Assembly: GCA_963966185.1 (NCBI GenBank)
Contig: CAWZYM010000010.1
Coordinates: forward strand, 334,501-398,500
Reading direction: 5' to 3'
DNA: 64,000 bases
Source: Rhabditoides inermis
Taxonomy: Eukaryota > Nematoda > Chromadorea > Rhabditida > Rhabditidae
In this document: one piece after another, positions 51,557-62,738 of the stretch
Layout: the number at the start of each line of letters is the position of its first letter
Numbering within the stretch: the first letter of the stretch is position 1
Position numbers and translations under genes: made by a program
The notes under the pieces: generated by a model
What the model was told of the DNA's origin: nothing
Seen by the model: only the letters and a program-made list of their open reading frames with translations
The model's database searches: none

Positions 51557-51726
51557 ATGACTCTGTCCTATACGCTCATCGCCGGCGGGACGGCGGTGTG
51601 CGCAGCCGCCACCGTCATGGCTATCGTGTCAGCAGGCATGCTGCTCGGAGACATCAACGAGATGTACCACAGAGTGCAGGGCGATATGGGCGAGTTCAAG
51701 GTGAGTGGGGGGAGGGGGAGGGGGGA

Positions 51727-51786
<60 letters not shown>

Positions 51787-53598
51787 GTGAGAGGGAGAGA
51801 GAGAGTGAGTGATGGAGAGAGACCAGACCTTCCAGGAGTTCGCGAACGATGCGTGGGAGGAGATGATGTTCGCGTCGCGTCGCGGCGGCTCGCCGTTCCA
51901 CCGACAGAGAAGGGACTACCAGGCGGCGCCGGCGGACGGGGCGGGAGAGGCAGGAGGGGGATGCAGTGAGTGTTTGTTACTTGTTAGTACGGTTAGATTC
52001 TTATTAGATCAGCGATGGCGAGTAACTGTAGCTCGTTCGAAAATAGGAGGGGGATGCAGTGAGTACATGTTACTTGTTAGTACGGTTAGATTCTTATTAG
52101 ATCAGCGATGGCGAGTAACTGTAGCTCGTTCGAAAATAGGAGGGGGATGCAGTGAGTACATGTTACTTGTTAGTACGGTTAGATTCTTATTAGATCAGCG
52201 ATGGCGAGTAACTGTAGCTCGTTCGAAAATAGGAGGGGGATGCAGTGAGTACATGTTACTTGTTAGTACGGTTAGATTCTTATTAGATCAGCGATGGCGA
52301 GTAACTGTAGCTCGTTCGAAAATAGGAGGGGGATGCAGTGAGTACATGTTACTTGTTAGTACGGTCAGATTCTTATTAGATGGCGAATAAGTAACTGTAC
52401 CTCGTTCGAAAAGAGGAGAAGGGTGCAGTGAGTGTTTGTTACTTGTACTTGTTACTGTAGTATCGTAGATCAGCGAGTCGCACACTATGCAAATCCTTAT
52501 GTAGAACCCGACGGACATGCTGTTAGGGTGGAGAATATATCTCTGTAAGCTGTAGGAGACTGCTTTCATCAGTGCAACATTTAAATATGCTCGTGTATAG
52601 TACAGCTTTGCTGCGCCGTACTGCGGAAATTTTCTACAGTTACTCGAAATTCTCGCCAATCGCAAATCGGCAACTGCGCAGTAATGCAGCACTATAAACA
52701 GACCTTATAGGCCTGTTTATACTACAGCTCTGCCGCGCAGTAACGCAACGTTCTAAAATATGTATCGATTGCGCTTTGAAGCTGAAAAAAGCGCGACTAT
52801 GAACAGACCTTATCGTCTGACCAATATGTTTTCAGAGTGCGCCGCGCAGGCTGATTGTAAGAAACTGATTACACCATTGCAAACTAAATCACTCTGACCG
52901 ATTCCGTTCCAGAGTGCGCTGCTCAAGCAGCTGGCTGTCCTGCGGGCCCACCCGGTGCGCCGGGCGAGAAGGGAGAGGACGGTGTGCCCGGAGAGCCCGG
53001 CAAGGACGGACAGCCGGGCATGGACGGCATGGCACTCATGGCCGACGTCTACCCGATGATGAAGGAGTGCATCAAGTGTCCGGCTGGTGAGCCCGGACCC
53101 GCCGGACCCGACGGACCCGCTGGCCCGCCGGGACCCGATGGAAAGCCGGGAGCGGATGGGAACGCGGGAGGCGCTGGCGAGCCGGGACCTGCGGGACCGG
53201 CTGGAAATCCGGGACCTGACGGCGCGCCCGGAAACCCCGGAGAGCCTGGAAAGCCGGGAGCCGCGGGAGTGATGTATGGAGCGAGCATGCCGGGACCGCC
53301 CGGACCGGCTGGACCCGCGGGACCCGCCGGTGCTCCGGGACAGGCAGGCAGCAGCACGCCCGGCGAGCCCGGACCTCCGGGACCGATGGGTCCGCCCGGA
53401 AAGCCTGGTGCGGACGGGGCGCCTGGATCGCCGGGAACGGTGGGAGAGGACGGCGCGCCGGGAGCCGATGCCGCGTATTGTCCCTGCCCCCCGCGCACTC
53501 CCAACCTCGCATCGGATGCGAGCGCCGGCGCTGGCACTTATGCTTCCGGAGGGGCCGGATCGTACCCCAGTCAAAGGGTGCGCCGCCTCCGCTACTGA
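51557..53598 (+). CDS. Cuticle collagen 3, with donor-containing minisatellite in intron 2
   Basis: Three exons, 51557-51700, 51836-51965 and 52913-53598, give 319 residues. An N-terminal anchor (about 8-30) is followed by [17 protein letters not shown] and [11 protein letters not shown], an RQRR processing site, the cysteine cluster CAAQAAGC, interrupted Gly-X-Y blocks ([16 protein letters not shown] ...), YCPCPPRT and a short tail ending QRVRRLRY. Intron 1 is a GA run. Intron 2 begins with a 93-base tandem repeat, each unit of which repeats the end of exon 2 and its GTGAGT donor. If the downstream donors were used, 31 residues would be added per unit without a frame change. A second acceptor-like copy of the exon 3 start lies at 52836. 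Confidence 0.9.
51957..52440. repeat. 93-bp minisatellite spanning an exon/intron boundary
   Basis: Units start at about 93-base steps, with GGAGGGGGATGCAGTGAGT at each boundary. GT donors fall at 51966, 52059, 52152, 52245 and 52338, plus a diverged sixth at 52428. The last unit has lost about 7 bases and contains an in-frame stop. Confidence 0.95.
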
Positions 53599-53845
53599 AC
53601 TGTGCGATAAACATTTTGGCATTCCGAAATTTTGTTTGTGTGTACGATTTCGCTCGAGATACGAGAGAATGGGATTCATTAATCGAAACTCGTTTCTTGC
53701 GCGCGCGCGCTTTCACTTTCAACCCCCTCCCTTTCTTTCTCGCTGCGCGCCCTTTTGCGACCTTGACGTGAGCCGTTCAAAGCTTGAGAAATTTTCACGC
53801 GCGCAAACAAAACGGTGCCGTTTACAACATGTGGCTGGAGGACAC

Positions 53846-53852
<7 letters not shown>

Positions 53853-53918
<66 letters not shown>

Positions 53919-53955
53919 GAGAGAGAGAGAGAGAGAGAACGAGAGAGAGAGAGAA
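53853..53955. repeat. GA microsatellite between collagens 3 and 4
   Basis: (GA)n with two GAAC interruptions. The rest of 53600-54340 holds no supported gene. Confidence 0.95.
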
Positions 53956-54358
53956 CTGAACTGCATGCCAGTACAATCCGTCTGGGATCTAGAAGGTACT
54001 CTAGCACTTGAAATCAATGTGCCTGATAGGACAATAACAGATTGGGTTGCATCAAAACACGTTGTTTACGCGATTCTCGGCTAGTTAGCAGGCACTAACC
54101 GAGTGTACAGTGCGGGAATGCGGGTGTCACCAAATACCAAACACGGACTGATGGATAACATAGGAGTAGCATGCACCTCCTTCCTCTCCTCGCGCAACCA
54201 CAGCTCGTACCGTACCCATGCACATGTCCTTCATTGTGAGTGTGAGTGTGTGATGCCGTTTCCATTACACTACACCGCCGACCGTTTCACTTTGCCCTTG
54301 AAATTTTGAGCGAGAGAGAAACACTGGGCGGGGGGCGGAGCATACTATTCCGCCTCGC

Positions 54359-54365
54359 TATAAAA
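54359..54365 (+). promoter_or_regulatory. TATA box of collagen 4
   Basis: TATAAAA, 61 bases upstream of the ATG at 54426. Confidence 0.7.
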
Positions 54366-54425
54366 GAGCGGCGGACCGACTCCAATGGCATCTCGTCTTC
54401 TCACAGCGAGTTCTCTCTCTCTCGA

Positions 54426-55468
54426 ATGTCTGCCAAGCTTCTCGCCACCCTGGCATCGGCCGGTTCCGCGGTCGTCATCGTCGCATCGCTGCTCTGCGTC
54501 GGCATGCTCTTCCAGGACATCAACCAGTTCTACGACGACGCCATGCTGGACATGGGAGAGTTCAAGGTACGGTAGCTTATGGGATACGGTACCTATAAGG
54601 ATACGGTAGCTGTTTAAGAGAGTTCGAGGTACGGTAGCTTAGAGATACGGTAGACGTTTGAGAGAGTTCGAGGTGCGACAGACTATAGAGATACGGTAGC
54701 TGTACTGACTACGGTACCTTGCAGCACCTCGCCAACTCTGCGTGGTCGGAGATGATCACCGTGTCGGCGCCGTCGGCCCGCGGTTTCCCCGAGGTGTTCG
54801 GTCGTGACAAGAGGAACGCCAAGTGCTCGTGCGGATCTCAGGCCAACAACTGCCCCGCCGGACCCGCCGGACCCCCGGGAGCCCGCGGAGAGGACGGAGA
54901 GAACGGTGCCCCCGGAGAGCCCGGAAAGCCGGGAGCCGCCGGCGTGTCGCTCGTCGCCAAAGACCTGAACGCCGGAGGATGCATCCAGTGCCCGGCTGGA
55001 GCGCCCGGACCCGCTGGACCCACTGGACCCGCCGGACCCGCTGGGCTCGATGGACAGCCGGGATCTGCTGGAGCCGCGGGACAGAACGGACAGCCCGGAG
55101 CCGCTGGACCCCAGGGAGACGCTGGACAGGCCGGAGCCCCCGGACAGCCCGGACAGCCCGGACCTGCTGGACAGAACGGACAGCGTGGACAGGGCGCGCC
55201 CGGACCCGCCGGACCCGCCGGACAGGCCGGAGCCCCCGGAAACAACGGACAGCCCGGACAGGACGGCGCGCCCGGACAGGCCGGACCCGCCGGATCGGCT
55301 GGACCCGCCGGAAACCCGGGACAGGCCGGAGCCGACGGACAGCCCGGACAGCCCGGTGCTCCTGGACTCCCCGGAAACGACGCCGCCTACTGCCCGTGCC
55401 CCGCGCGCACCGCCGCCGTCGAGGCCCAGGTGTCGTCCGGATACCGCCGCCGCTTCTCCAAGGTCTAA
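54426..55468 (+). CDS. Cuticle collagen 4
   Basis: Two exons, 54426-54566 and 54725-55468, give 294 residues. MSAKLLATLASAGSAV starts the membrane anchor, followed by DINQFYDDAMLDMGEFK and LANSAWSEM, an RDKR processing site, CSCGSQANNC, Gly-X-Y blocks rich in GQPGQPG, YCPCPART and a short basic end (GYRRRFSKV). The short intron is filled with TACGGTAG words. The classic size and the lack of a long tail set it apart from the duplicated pair. It is expected to be secreted into the cuticle by the hypodermis. AATAAA follows at 55494. Confidence 0.93.
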
Positions 55469-55493
55469 GCCGACCACGAGATCTTTTCCTATC

Positions 55494-55499
55494 AATAAA
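55494..55499 (+). terminator. Poly(A) signal of collagen 4
   Basis: AATAAA, 26 bases after the stop codon. Confidence 0.75.
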
Positions 55500-56660
55500 C
55501 ATGCATTTTCACACACTTGTCTTGTTGATTACATGGGAAACCAGCGCTGGTGTGCTTCCGTATGGAGGGTAACCAAAACCAACGAGATCATCCCCAATAC
55601 ACACATTTATCGAACGATTACATATTACATGTAAAGCAAGTACACACAAAAGCAACAGAAAAAAACTGTAGAAAAACCGCTCCTCGTCTTCCGTACTTCA
55701 CGCGTGACGGATGACGACCTCCACCTGAATGGACTTTGATGAAATCGCGAGATAACAGTTAGCGGTTATATAGACTGCCTCCTAGATTTCGAGGGCCAGC
55801 GAGTTTTCGTCACACTTTTGGATGATCATTCTCAAACATCACTTTTTCACAGAGTAGCGCCGGTCAATATTATTTCAATGGTTTGATCGAAAGCGCGCTA
55901 GTTATGAAAATGATGCGGTACAGGATACAGGCATACAAGGGAAATGATTTGAGCTTGATACAATATGTACATAATATGTACAAAATATGTACACCATACG
56001 GTACATTCCATACGATCCATACCTACTTCAACGGCTACTTCAACGGCTACTTTCAAGTCACATTGTGCACTCTCGAGATACATTAATCGTATTATCACAA
56101 ATTTCGCCAGTGTCTATCCGCAATTCTTGCATACATGTGATAAACGTATTATTGTTATTATTACATGTAGGTACAGTATAACGCAACTGAGAGAAACGTA
56201 TGGGACACAATTCATTTAAATTAACGCGATACTTTTACAATACACTTGGGTCGGGGGAAGCAGGCACATCAGAATCACAATATACTACTGCCTAAAAGAT
56301 AGATCCACTATCATACCAAACTACTCAACCAGATGCCTACTGTTTTATAGAACTGGGGTCTGCTTAGACTATTGTCTCTCACAGAAATATGTACTCAACC
56401 CTTTGGTACTGTCGTACGGGGAGACGCTCAACCAATTGGCCCTATCGCATCAAAGTAAGCGCAGGCGATTGCCACTATTGCTACAAACGGAATGCTCAGA
56501 CAATTGTCACTATTGCATTATAAATGTATAAGAAATCATCAATAAATCAATACACGAAGCATATACAGAGTTTACTACCACCACTCTACACATACAACAA
56601 TGTATCACGGACAATCAATGGGGAAAGTATCGGGATTCAGTGTGATTCATTATTTGTTCA
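55500..56660. other. Intergenic stretch without a gene
   Basis: AT-rich sequence with short open frames only. A local repeat of ATATGTAC (55962-55992) and CAACGGCTACTT (56026-56049) was noted. Confidence 0.6.
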
Positions 56661-56925
56661 ATTGTCATTCACAATTCACTGATGAAAGAGATTTCTGAGC
56701 ACTGCTCATTTGACACTGCTCGGTGCGAGCGATCATTCGGACCCTGCTGAGGCGAGAGCGCATTCGACACTGACGAGTCTGCCGACCCGCGAGGGGGCGT
56801 GGCCGTAGAGTGCAACCCCGCCTACAGCCAGCTCGAGCATATTCTGATTTCACTCGCGCGCACACGCGAATTATGCTAATGCAAGCAAAGTCGAGACGTA
56901 CCCGTCACGACACAGTACAGCATAC

Positions 56926-59900
56926 CTGAATGAAGAGCACGTCGTCTTTGACGAAGCGCTGCAGCTCGTCCTGCTTGATCAACTTCTGGAAAAGAGACTT
57001 CATGAAAAGTCATCCCGTTTACCTGATCATAACTGTCCACTGGCAATACAAATCACTCACTCTACTCGCATCCGTTGTTGAACTACTCATTGTCTGATTG
57101 GACATTGGAACCGCTTCCTACCTACACATTCAAGTTTTCATCGTTGCAAAAGAACATCTAAGTTCCCAGCGATTTCTACACTATTGCAAACAATCGAGGA
57201 CACGGTTTCACAACGAAAAAAATGTATTTTCACTCACTGGCAGTCCGAACTCCATTTCTACGGAGGACACGGTTCTTAGAGGACACAAGTGTCACAAATA
57301 AATAAAAAAAAGTTTTCATTTTCCCCCCACTCACCGGCAGTCCGAAGGAGGGGTTCCTAGCAGCTACTGGCCGGCCGAGAAACGGCTCGTTGGCGGGGGT
57401 GGCGCGTGGGCGGAGGACAGCCAGCTCTGGGGACTCTCTCTCTCCCTCTCTCCCTCTCTCTCTCTCTCCTCCCCCCTCTCTATCTCCCTCTCTCTATCCC
57501 CCTCTCTCTCACTCACTCACTCCCTCTCTCCCCCCCACCATGCTTTCCCTCTCCGCTCTGGTCGATGAGCATGAATCGGGTCTCGCTAGTGAACGGCCAG
57601 GCTTGCACCGGGTCGTTCTCGCATTTCAGTAGAGACACGAAGATGGACGTGTAGCCAAAGTCTGGAAACCTAACAAGTAGTAAGCAGCGTGGTAAGTAGT
57701 AAGTTGTAAGTTGTTAGTAGCGGTCAAACTCTTCGATACGCCTTCGAAACAAGATGTTTGTTCGCTATTCTAAGATGGATGTGTAGCCAAAGTAAATCTT
57801 TTCGAAACACGACCAGACAGCGTGTTCCGAAGAAGGGGCTGTTTCGAAAAGACTGACCACACCTTGACAGAATCCGTCTGTCAGGGTCATTCACTTTCCA
57901 TCCATAGAGTCGTAGATAATTAGTAATGATAAATTAACGACTACGAGCAGTGAGCAACTGCAGCTCGAGACCGTTCACTGTGGCGAAAGATGGGCGCGCG
58001 CTCGCAAACAGTAGGAACATTCAAGTATTCACGTAAGTTAAAAAAGTTAAACATTCATGAATGTTTACGATCGAGGTCTCCTTTTGGCGCGAGGCTGGCC
58101 GACATCTTGTAGCCGTGCTTGTGCGAGAAGAAGGGAGAGGAGTGCAGCAGGTCGCCCTGAAGGAGGAGTAGAGAGAGAGGGAGAGAAAGAGAGAGAGAGA
58201 AGGAGAGAAAGAGAGGCAGAGAGAGAGAGAAAGAGAGAGAGAGACGGAGAGAGAGAAGGAGAAAGAGGGAGACGGAGAGAAAGAGAGAGAGAGAGGGGGA
58301 GAGAGAGGGAGAGAGAGGGAGAGGGAGAGGGAGAGAGAAAGAGACTACCTGTTTCATGTTGCGAGTGACGCGGTTGAAGTTGTCGATGCGCCACGTCAGC
58401 TGCGCGCTGTAGACATATCGTAAAGTAGAGCGAAAAATGAACGAGTATGTTTGTGTGTTTATCAGCCTGTCTATGAGGAACGATCTCATTTAGTAAGGAA
58501 GGAAGGAGATTCCGGATAACGATTCTCGGAAAATACGATTGATTGATTGTTCTCATTCTCCAGCGCTAATCTCTGATGCGTGCAATATGTATATGTACAT
58601 GAATAAGCGATTCTGGATAAACATTTGATTCAATTTAAGTTTATCAGCCTGAAGTCATACAATGTTTACATGATGGGTGATCAAAGTAGCACATACAATC
58701 TCTCAATGAAAATCGAGAAGACCTTGGCTGGTACAGTGCGGGTCTGCGTGGTAACGGCGAGATCAGACTCGATTTTGTATCGAAAAGCCGGTTTGTGATA
58801 CAAAAAAGGCACTTTCTGAGGATCTTTCTGAGTGTGGGAGGTGGGAGCGCGTTCTGAGGATCTTTCTGAGGATCTTTCTGCGGATTTTTCTGAGGATCTT
58901 TCTGAGGATCTTTCTGAGGATCTTTCTAAGGGGTGGGAGGCGCGTTCCGACTAAGCGTCTTTCGTCCGCCAATATCGAGTCTGACCTCTACTTCTCACCA
59001 CTGTTTTCTTCATGGAAGAACGTGGCCGGAATACTTATGCCCTGTGAATGATTGATGTTTCAGTTATGATCTTGATCACATAATGCGATACCAGACAAAT
59101 GTTGAATTGAATTGAATTGACCTCTATTTTAGTGCGTGAACATTTAGCGTCCCGTTCCGGAAACGATATGGATAAATGAGAATGAGAGCACTCACCCGAA
59201 CAGCGTCTGCACGCCGGCGCCTTTCGTCAGCACGTCCTGCGCCGCGCACACGTACTCCACGTTCGCGTCGAGACGCAGACGCGCCTTAGGATTACGGTAG
59301 GAGAATGATTCGCTCCGCTTAGTCTCGTTGGATTACGGTAGTAAGATAATTCGACCTGATTGTTCTCTCAGGATTACGGTAGGAGATATATTTGACTTGT
59401 TTCGTTCTCTTAGGATTACGGTAGGAGAATGATTCGCTCCGCTTGACTTCTTAGGATTACGGTGGGAAGATAACTCGACCTGTTTTGTTCATTTGGGTAA
59501 GTGAGAGGAGAATCACCCCTACGAATCACCTCTGCGAAATACGGTAGGGGAACTAATTTGACCTTTTTGTCTTATTGGTAAAGAGCAATTTGAATTTGAT
59601 CTGTTCCTTTCAGGATTACGAGTTTAGAAAAAAAACTCACCTCCTGTTGTAGCACGCGCACCGCATTGCACAGCTGAACCAGGTGGTCGAAACTGGAATA
59701 GTCTCTCTCTCTCTTCCTCCCTCCCCCTCTCCCCCCCCTCACCGCTGGTCCCTGATGTGCTTCTTGACCACGTCGACATGGTCCCTCTTCTCGCATCCGA
59801 ACTCCTCGAACGGACACGCAATGCGGCCGTCGGCGGCGTCGGCGGCGGGAAGGACACCTAGAGGATGAGGTATAGATATCGACAAATGTAGAGGACAGAT

Positions 59901-60342
59901 TCTGTTTTTGCCGATGAAATACTCTCAAATATTTTCCGAGAATTCTGGTCTGGCCTAAGCTGGACCTAGTCTGGGCAGCAGACCTGGTAGAATTATTAGA
60001 TGTATCCACGGATATGACTGTGTCCCACGGCAAGGTAGGATTATTCATGATAACAAGGCAAGTATAAAAATATAACAAGGCAAGTATAAAGTATAAATAT
60101 ATAATAGTATAAAAAGTATATAAATATTATATGAAAAATGTGGATTAACAAGACTAACTCTTGGCCAGTGGTCAGACTCTTTTTGCCGACCTTCAAAGAT
60201 CCTTGAAAAGTACTCATTTTATATCATAGAGTGACTAGTGGATGATCGTGTCTGGACTAATGAAATTCGGGCAAACAGGCGAGTTGGTCCCAAAGCTCAC
60301 CACCAATGGGATAGAGAGGGGAGAGAGAGAGAGAAAAGAGAG

Positions 60343-60377
<35 letters not shown>

Positions 60378-61110
60378 GGATTCCCCGCACCCAGCTGACT
60401 CTCCGTGCCGTCGCCTCTCGCCGGCTCGCCTGCAATTGGAATATTATGATCACTCGAGATGCACTGTTTTCAGTATGAGTGTTGCTTGTACTAAAAACTG
60501 ACAAATAGTAAACGCAACACGATATTTTCGATTACAGAACAAAACATGCAAGACAGAGAAAGATAGAGACCGTTTCGGGTGTGAAACGCTAACGTTTTGT
60601 CTGTCTGACCAGAAAGTCACATTGCTCTCTCGGCAGAGAAAGTTTCACAACCCGAAGTGCTCGACAGGGCCTTCGGGTGTTGTAAAATATTAGTGCTAAC
60701 AAGTGTTAAAAAAGCATATTATTATTAAATGTCACCCACCGATCGGCTGCACTGCCACGATCTTCATCTCCCGCGGAAACTTATCGTCGGATAAAGGAGT
60801 CATCGGACGGCCCGAGTCGTCCAGGCTCTGCAAAGTAGTAAAGTAACCTATCATACAGTATCCCCCTGATATTCTACGGATAGTTAGAGCAGCCCCGCAT
60901 AGTTATAGTTCCCTACGCTGCTGCTGAATAACCCATTTTGCGAGCATCGTATATATTACTTAGATATGTTGCAATCTCACTGATCAACAAACCTACCGTA
61001 GCCTGGATACTACAGTACCCCTACAGTACCCCTACCGTAGCCTGGGTTCTGGTGCGCGACGAGTGCGGACGGAGCGGCGAGAGCTTGTTGTCGGAGCGTG
61101 GGATGAACAT
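56926..61110 (-). CDS. TRAF-family adaptor with TRAF zinc finger and MATH/TRAF-C domain
   Basis: Eleven exons join in phase for about 273 residues: 61110-61036, 60827-60740, 60429-60391, 59857-59743, 59692-59641, 59284-59196, 58406-58349, 58156-58069, 57661-57539, 57366-57335 and 56985-56926. A Ser/Pro-rich start leads to a TRAF-type zinc finger (CPFEEFGCEKRDHVDVVKKH, about 82-101), a short coil (VQLCNAVRVLQQE onward), and a MATH/TRAF-C domain from about 154. Its landmarks are LTWRIDNF, FFSHKHGYKMSASL, WPFTSETRFMLIDQ, ARNPSFGLP and FVKDDVLFIQ. TRAF proteins link receptors to NF-kB/JNK-type signalling by trimerising through this domain. No RING finger is visible, so it is probably an adaptor without ligase activity. 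The terminal exon after 56926 is unresolved; two candidate continuations exist at about 56840-56690. An in-frame ATG at 61257 would extend the start by 49 codons. Confidence 0.85.
57720..57865. mobile_element. MITE, CGGTCAGTCTCTTCGAA family, in TRAF intron
   Basis: Left GCGGTCAAACTCTTCGATAC, right GTTTCGAAAAGACTGACCAC. Both termini have diverged from the family consensus. Confidence 0.6.
58170..58345. repeat. GA-rich tract in TRAF intron
   Basis: GAGAGA with AAAG, GGGA and GACGG interruptions fills the intron between the LTWRIDNF and HKHGYK exons. Confidence 0.9.
58759..58988. mobile_element. MITE with GAGGTCAGACTCGAT termini, copy 2
   Basis: Left GAGATCAGACTCGAT, right ATCGAGTCTGACCTC. The interior holds a 12-base tandem repeat GAGGATCTTTCT (about 8 units, 58817-58928). 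Related to 22886-23128. Confidence 0.75.
59289..59560. repeat. Minisatellite of about 60 bp with GGATTACGGTAG core in TRAF intron
   Basis: GGATTACGGTAGGAGAATGATTC and variants recur five times at roughly 55-65 base steps, directly upstream (in gene orientation) of the exon starting at 59284. Confidence 0.8.
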
Positions 61111-61257
61111 GGTGGAGTGGCGAGAAGGGGAATGAATGGGAAGGACTCTTTCGGAATTTCCATTTCCTGCGAATCCACGTGTCCCTCTGTCGCTGGGAGA
61201 CGCGCCATTCCGCCATCCGCCCACATTCCACTCGCCGCCGCTACTCGGGGCGACCAT

Positions 61258-62695
61258 GCAGCGTCAGAGAGATTGTCATAAACACACAAACATCGTGATA
61301 CAGTACTGTCCGAGCAATTCAGCTTCGTCGTTCCCGTACGTCCGTGGTGCGTGGTGTCCTTTGTAGCCGCTCTCATTCCACTCACAACTCCGACTGTGTG
61401 GTTTCGACGCCATTAGAGCATTAGACATTCGTAGAGGGGAAAATATATAAATAAAGTATCTCACTTTTTTCTGTTATAATCTATTCGAGTTACGTGTAGC
61501 TAACAACTTACTTACACTTTTTTTCTTTTTGTGAGACTCTCTCTCTCACTTCTCACTATGTTGTCCGTGCGGGGAGATTTGCATAAATAAAACGACAGCT
61601 GACAGCTTATTTGTCGCGTCATTATTGTGCGTGTCGGCTGTGCTTGCTTGTTTGCTGCACAACTGCAGGATAACAATTCAAGTGAGTTTCGGAGAATGTT
61701 GTGTTTGTGTGCAGGATGTTCGAACAACGGACAACGCGCGCTTAGAGAACCGATTGGAAATCACAATCACAACCGTCCTCGACTGTCATGTGAGCGCTTC
61801 ATACGTGAAAATTCACCTGCACGTGACTATACAAAGTCAATTCACAAAACAATAAATCGGTTAGCTTTTTTCAGTTTAATAAGATAATAAGCACTATCGC
61901 TCTGGCGCAGGCTATAAGTGAACGTATCTCTACTTTTTCTATAATCAAGGAACTAAGTGATTCACTTTCCGAAAAATCCGCGTGATAGTGGAGATTTTAA
62001 AATATTACGCGTCGTGCTCATGCATGTTATTCTTCATTACTGTCATAAAAGGCACGTGATGAATTGTTCCAGTTTTACAAACACGCACGTATCTCTCCCC
62101 CGAGAAGAGCATGAAATATTGCACTTTTGTGTCGCTCAGCAAGGTTCATGCAATATATTTCCGCGTTTGCGACGTGACTACAGGACTACACATCACACTC
62201 CCAACATGATTGTTCCGAGAGAGACACGGGAGACAACCGTCTTACCGCACCCTCCTCTACTCCTTGACACAAACATGTTTGTGTAGGGGTAGAGAAGAGT
62301 GGTAACTCATCGAGGAATTATCCAAAAAGTGTTTTGAGAGAGCGACACACATTGCACGAAAACGTTTTTGGCGCCCATAAAACCACCACAGATCCCCTTT
62401 GACATGTTGCCCTTTCCTCTTCTTCATCCCTCCTTGTCAATCAATCATGAGGTGTTATTCTCGAGAACAGATCGGTGCTTATCACTTATCACTCGCCGCT
62501 TTGATAGCCTGCGATAAGCGGTTCGCGTTGGAAAACACCAAACGCATTCAAATGCACTCTAGGCAATGCACTCACTTGTGCGCTACAGTTGTGTCATAGA
62601 CCATAAGGTGGTAGCAGTAGTTAGAAGACATCTGGTCTCGCGCGCCCAGAGAGACCACTAGACAAGAGTCTAGTCCAGCGAGCGAAAGGGAGAGA

Positions 62696-62738
<43 letters not shown>

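Noticed and set aside
51957..52440. Regular 93-base repeats as a CRISPR-like array
   Set aside because: Units are near-identical over their whole length with no unique spacers, in a eukaryotic intron. It is a minisatellite.
58999..59041. Possible TRAF exon with good splice sites (GISIPATFFHEE)
   Set aside because: Including it breaks the phase. The exons at 59284-59196 and 58406-58349 join directly in frame and match the family.
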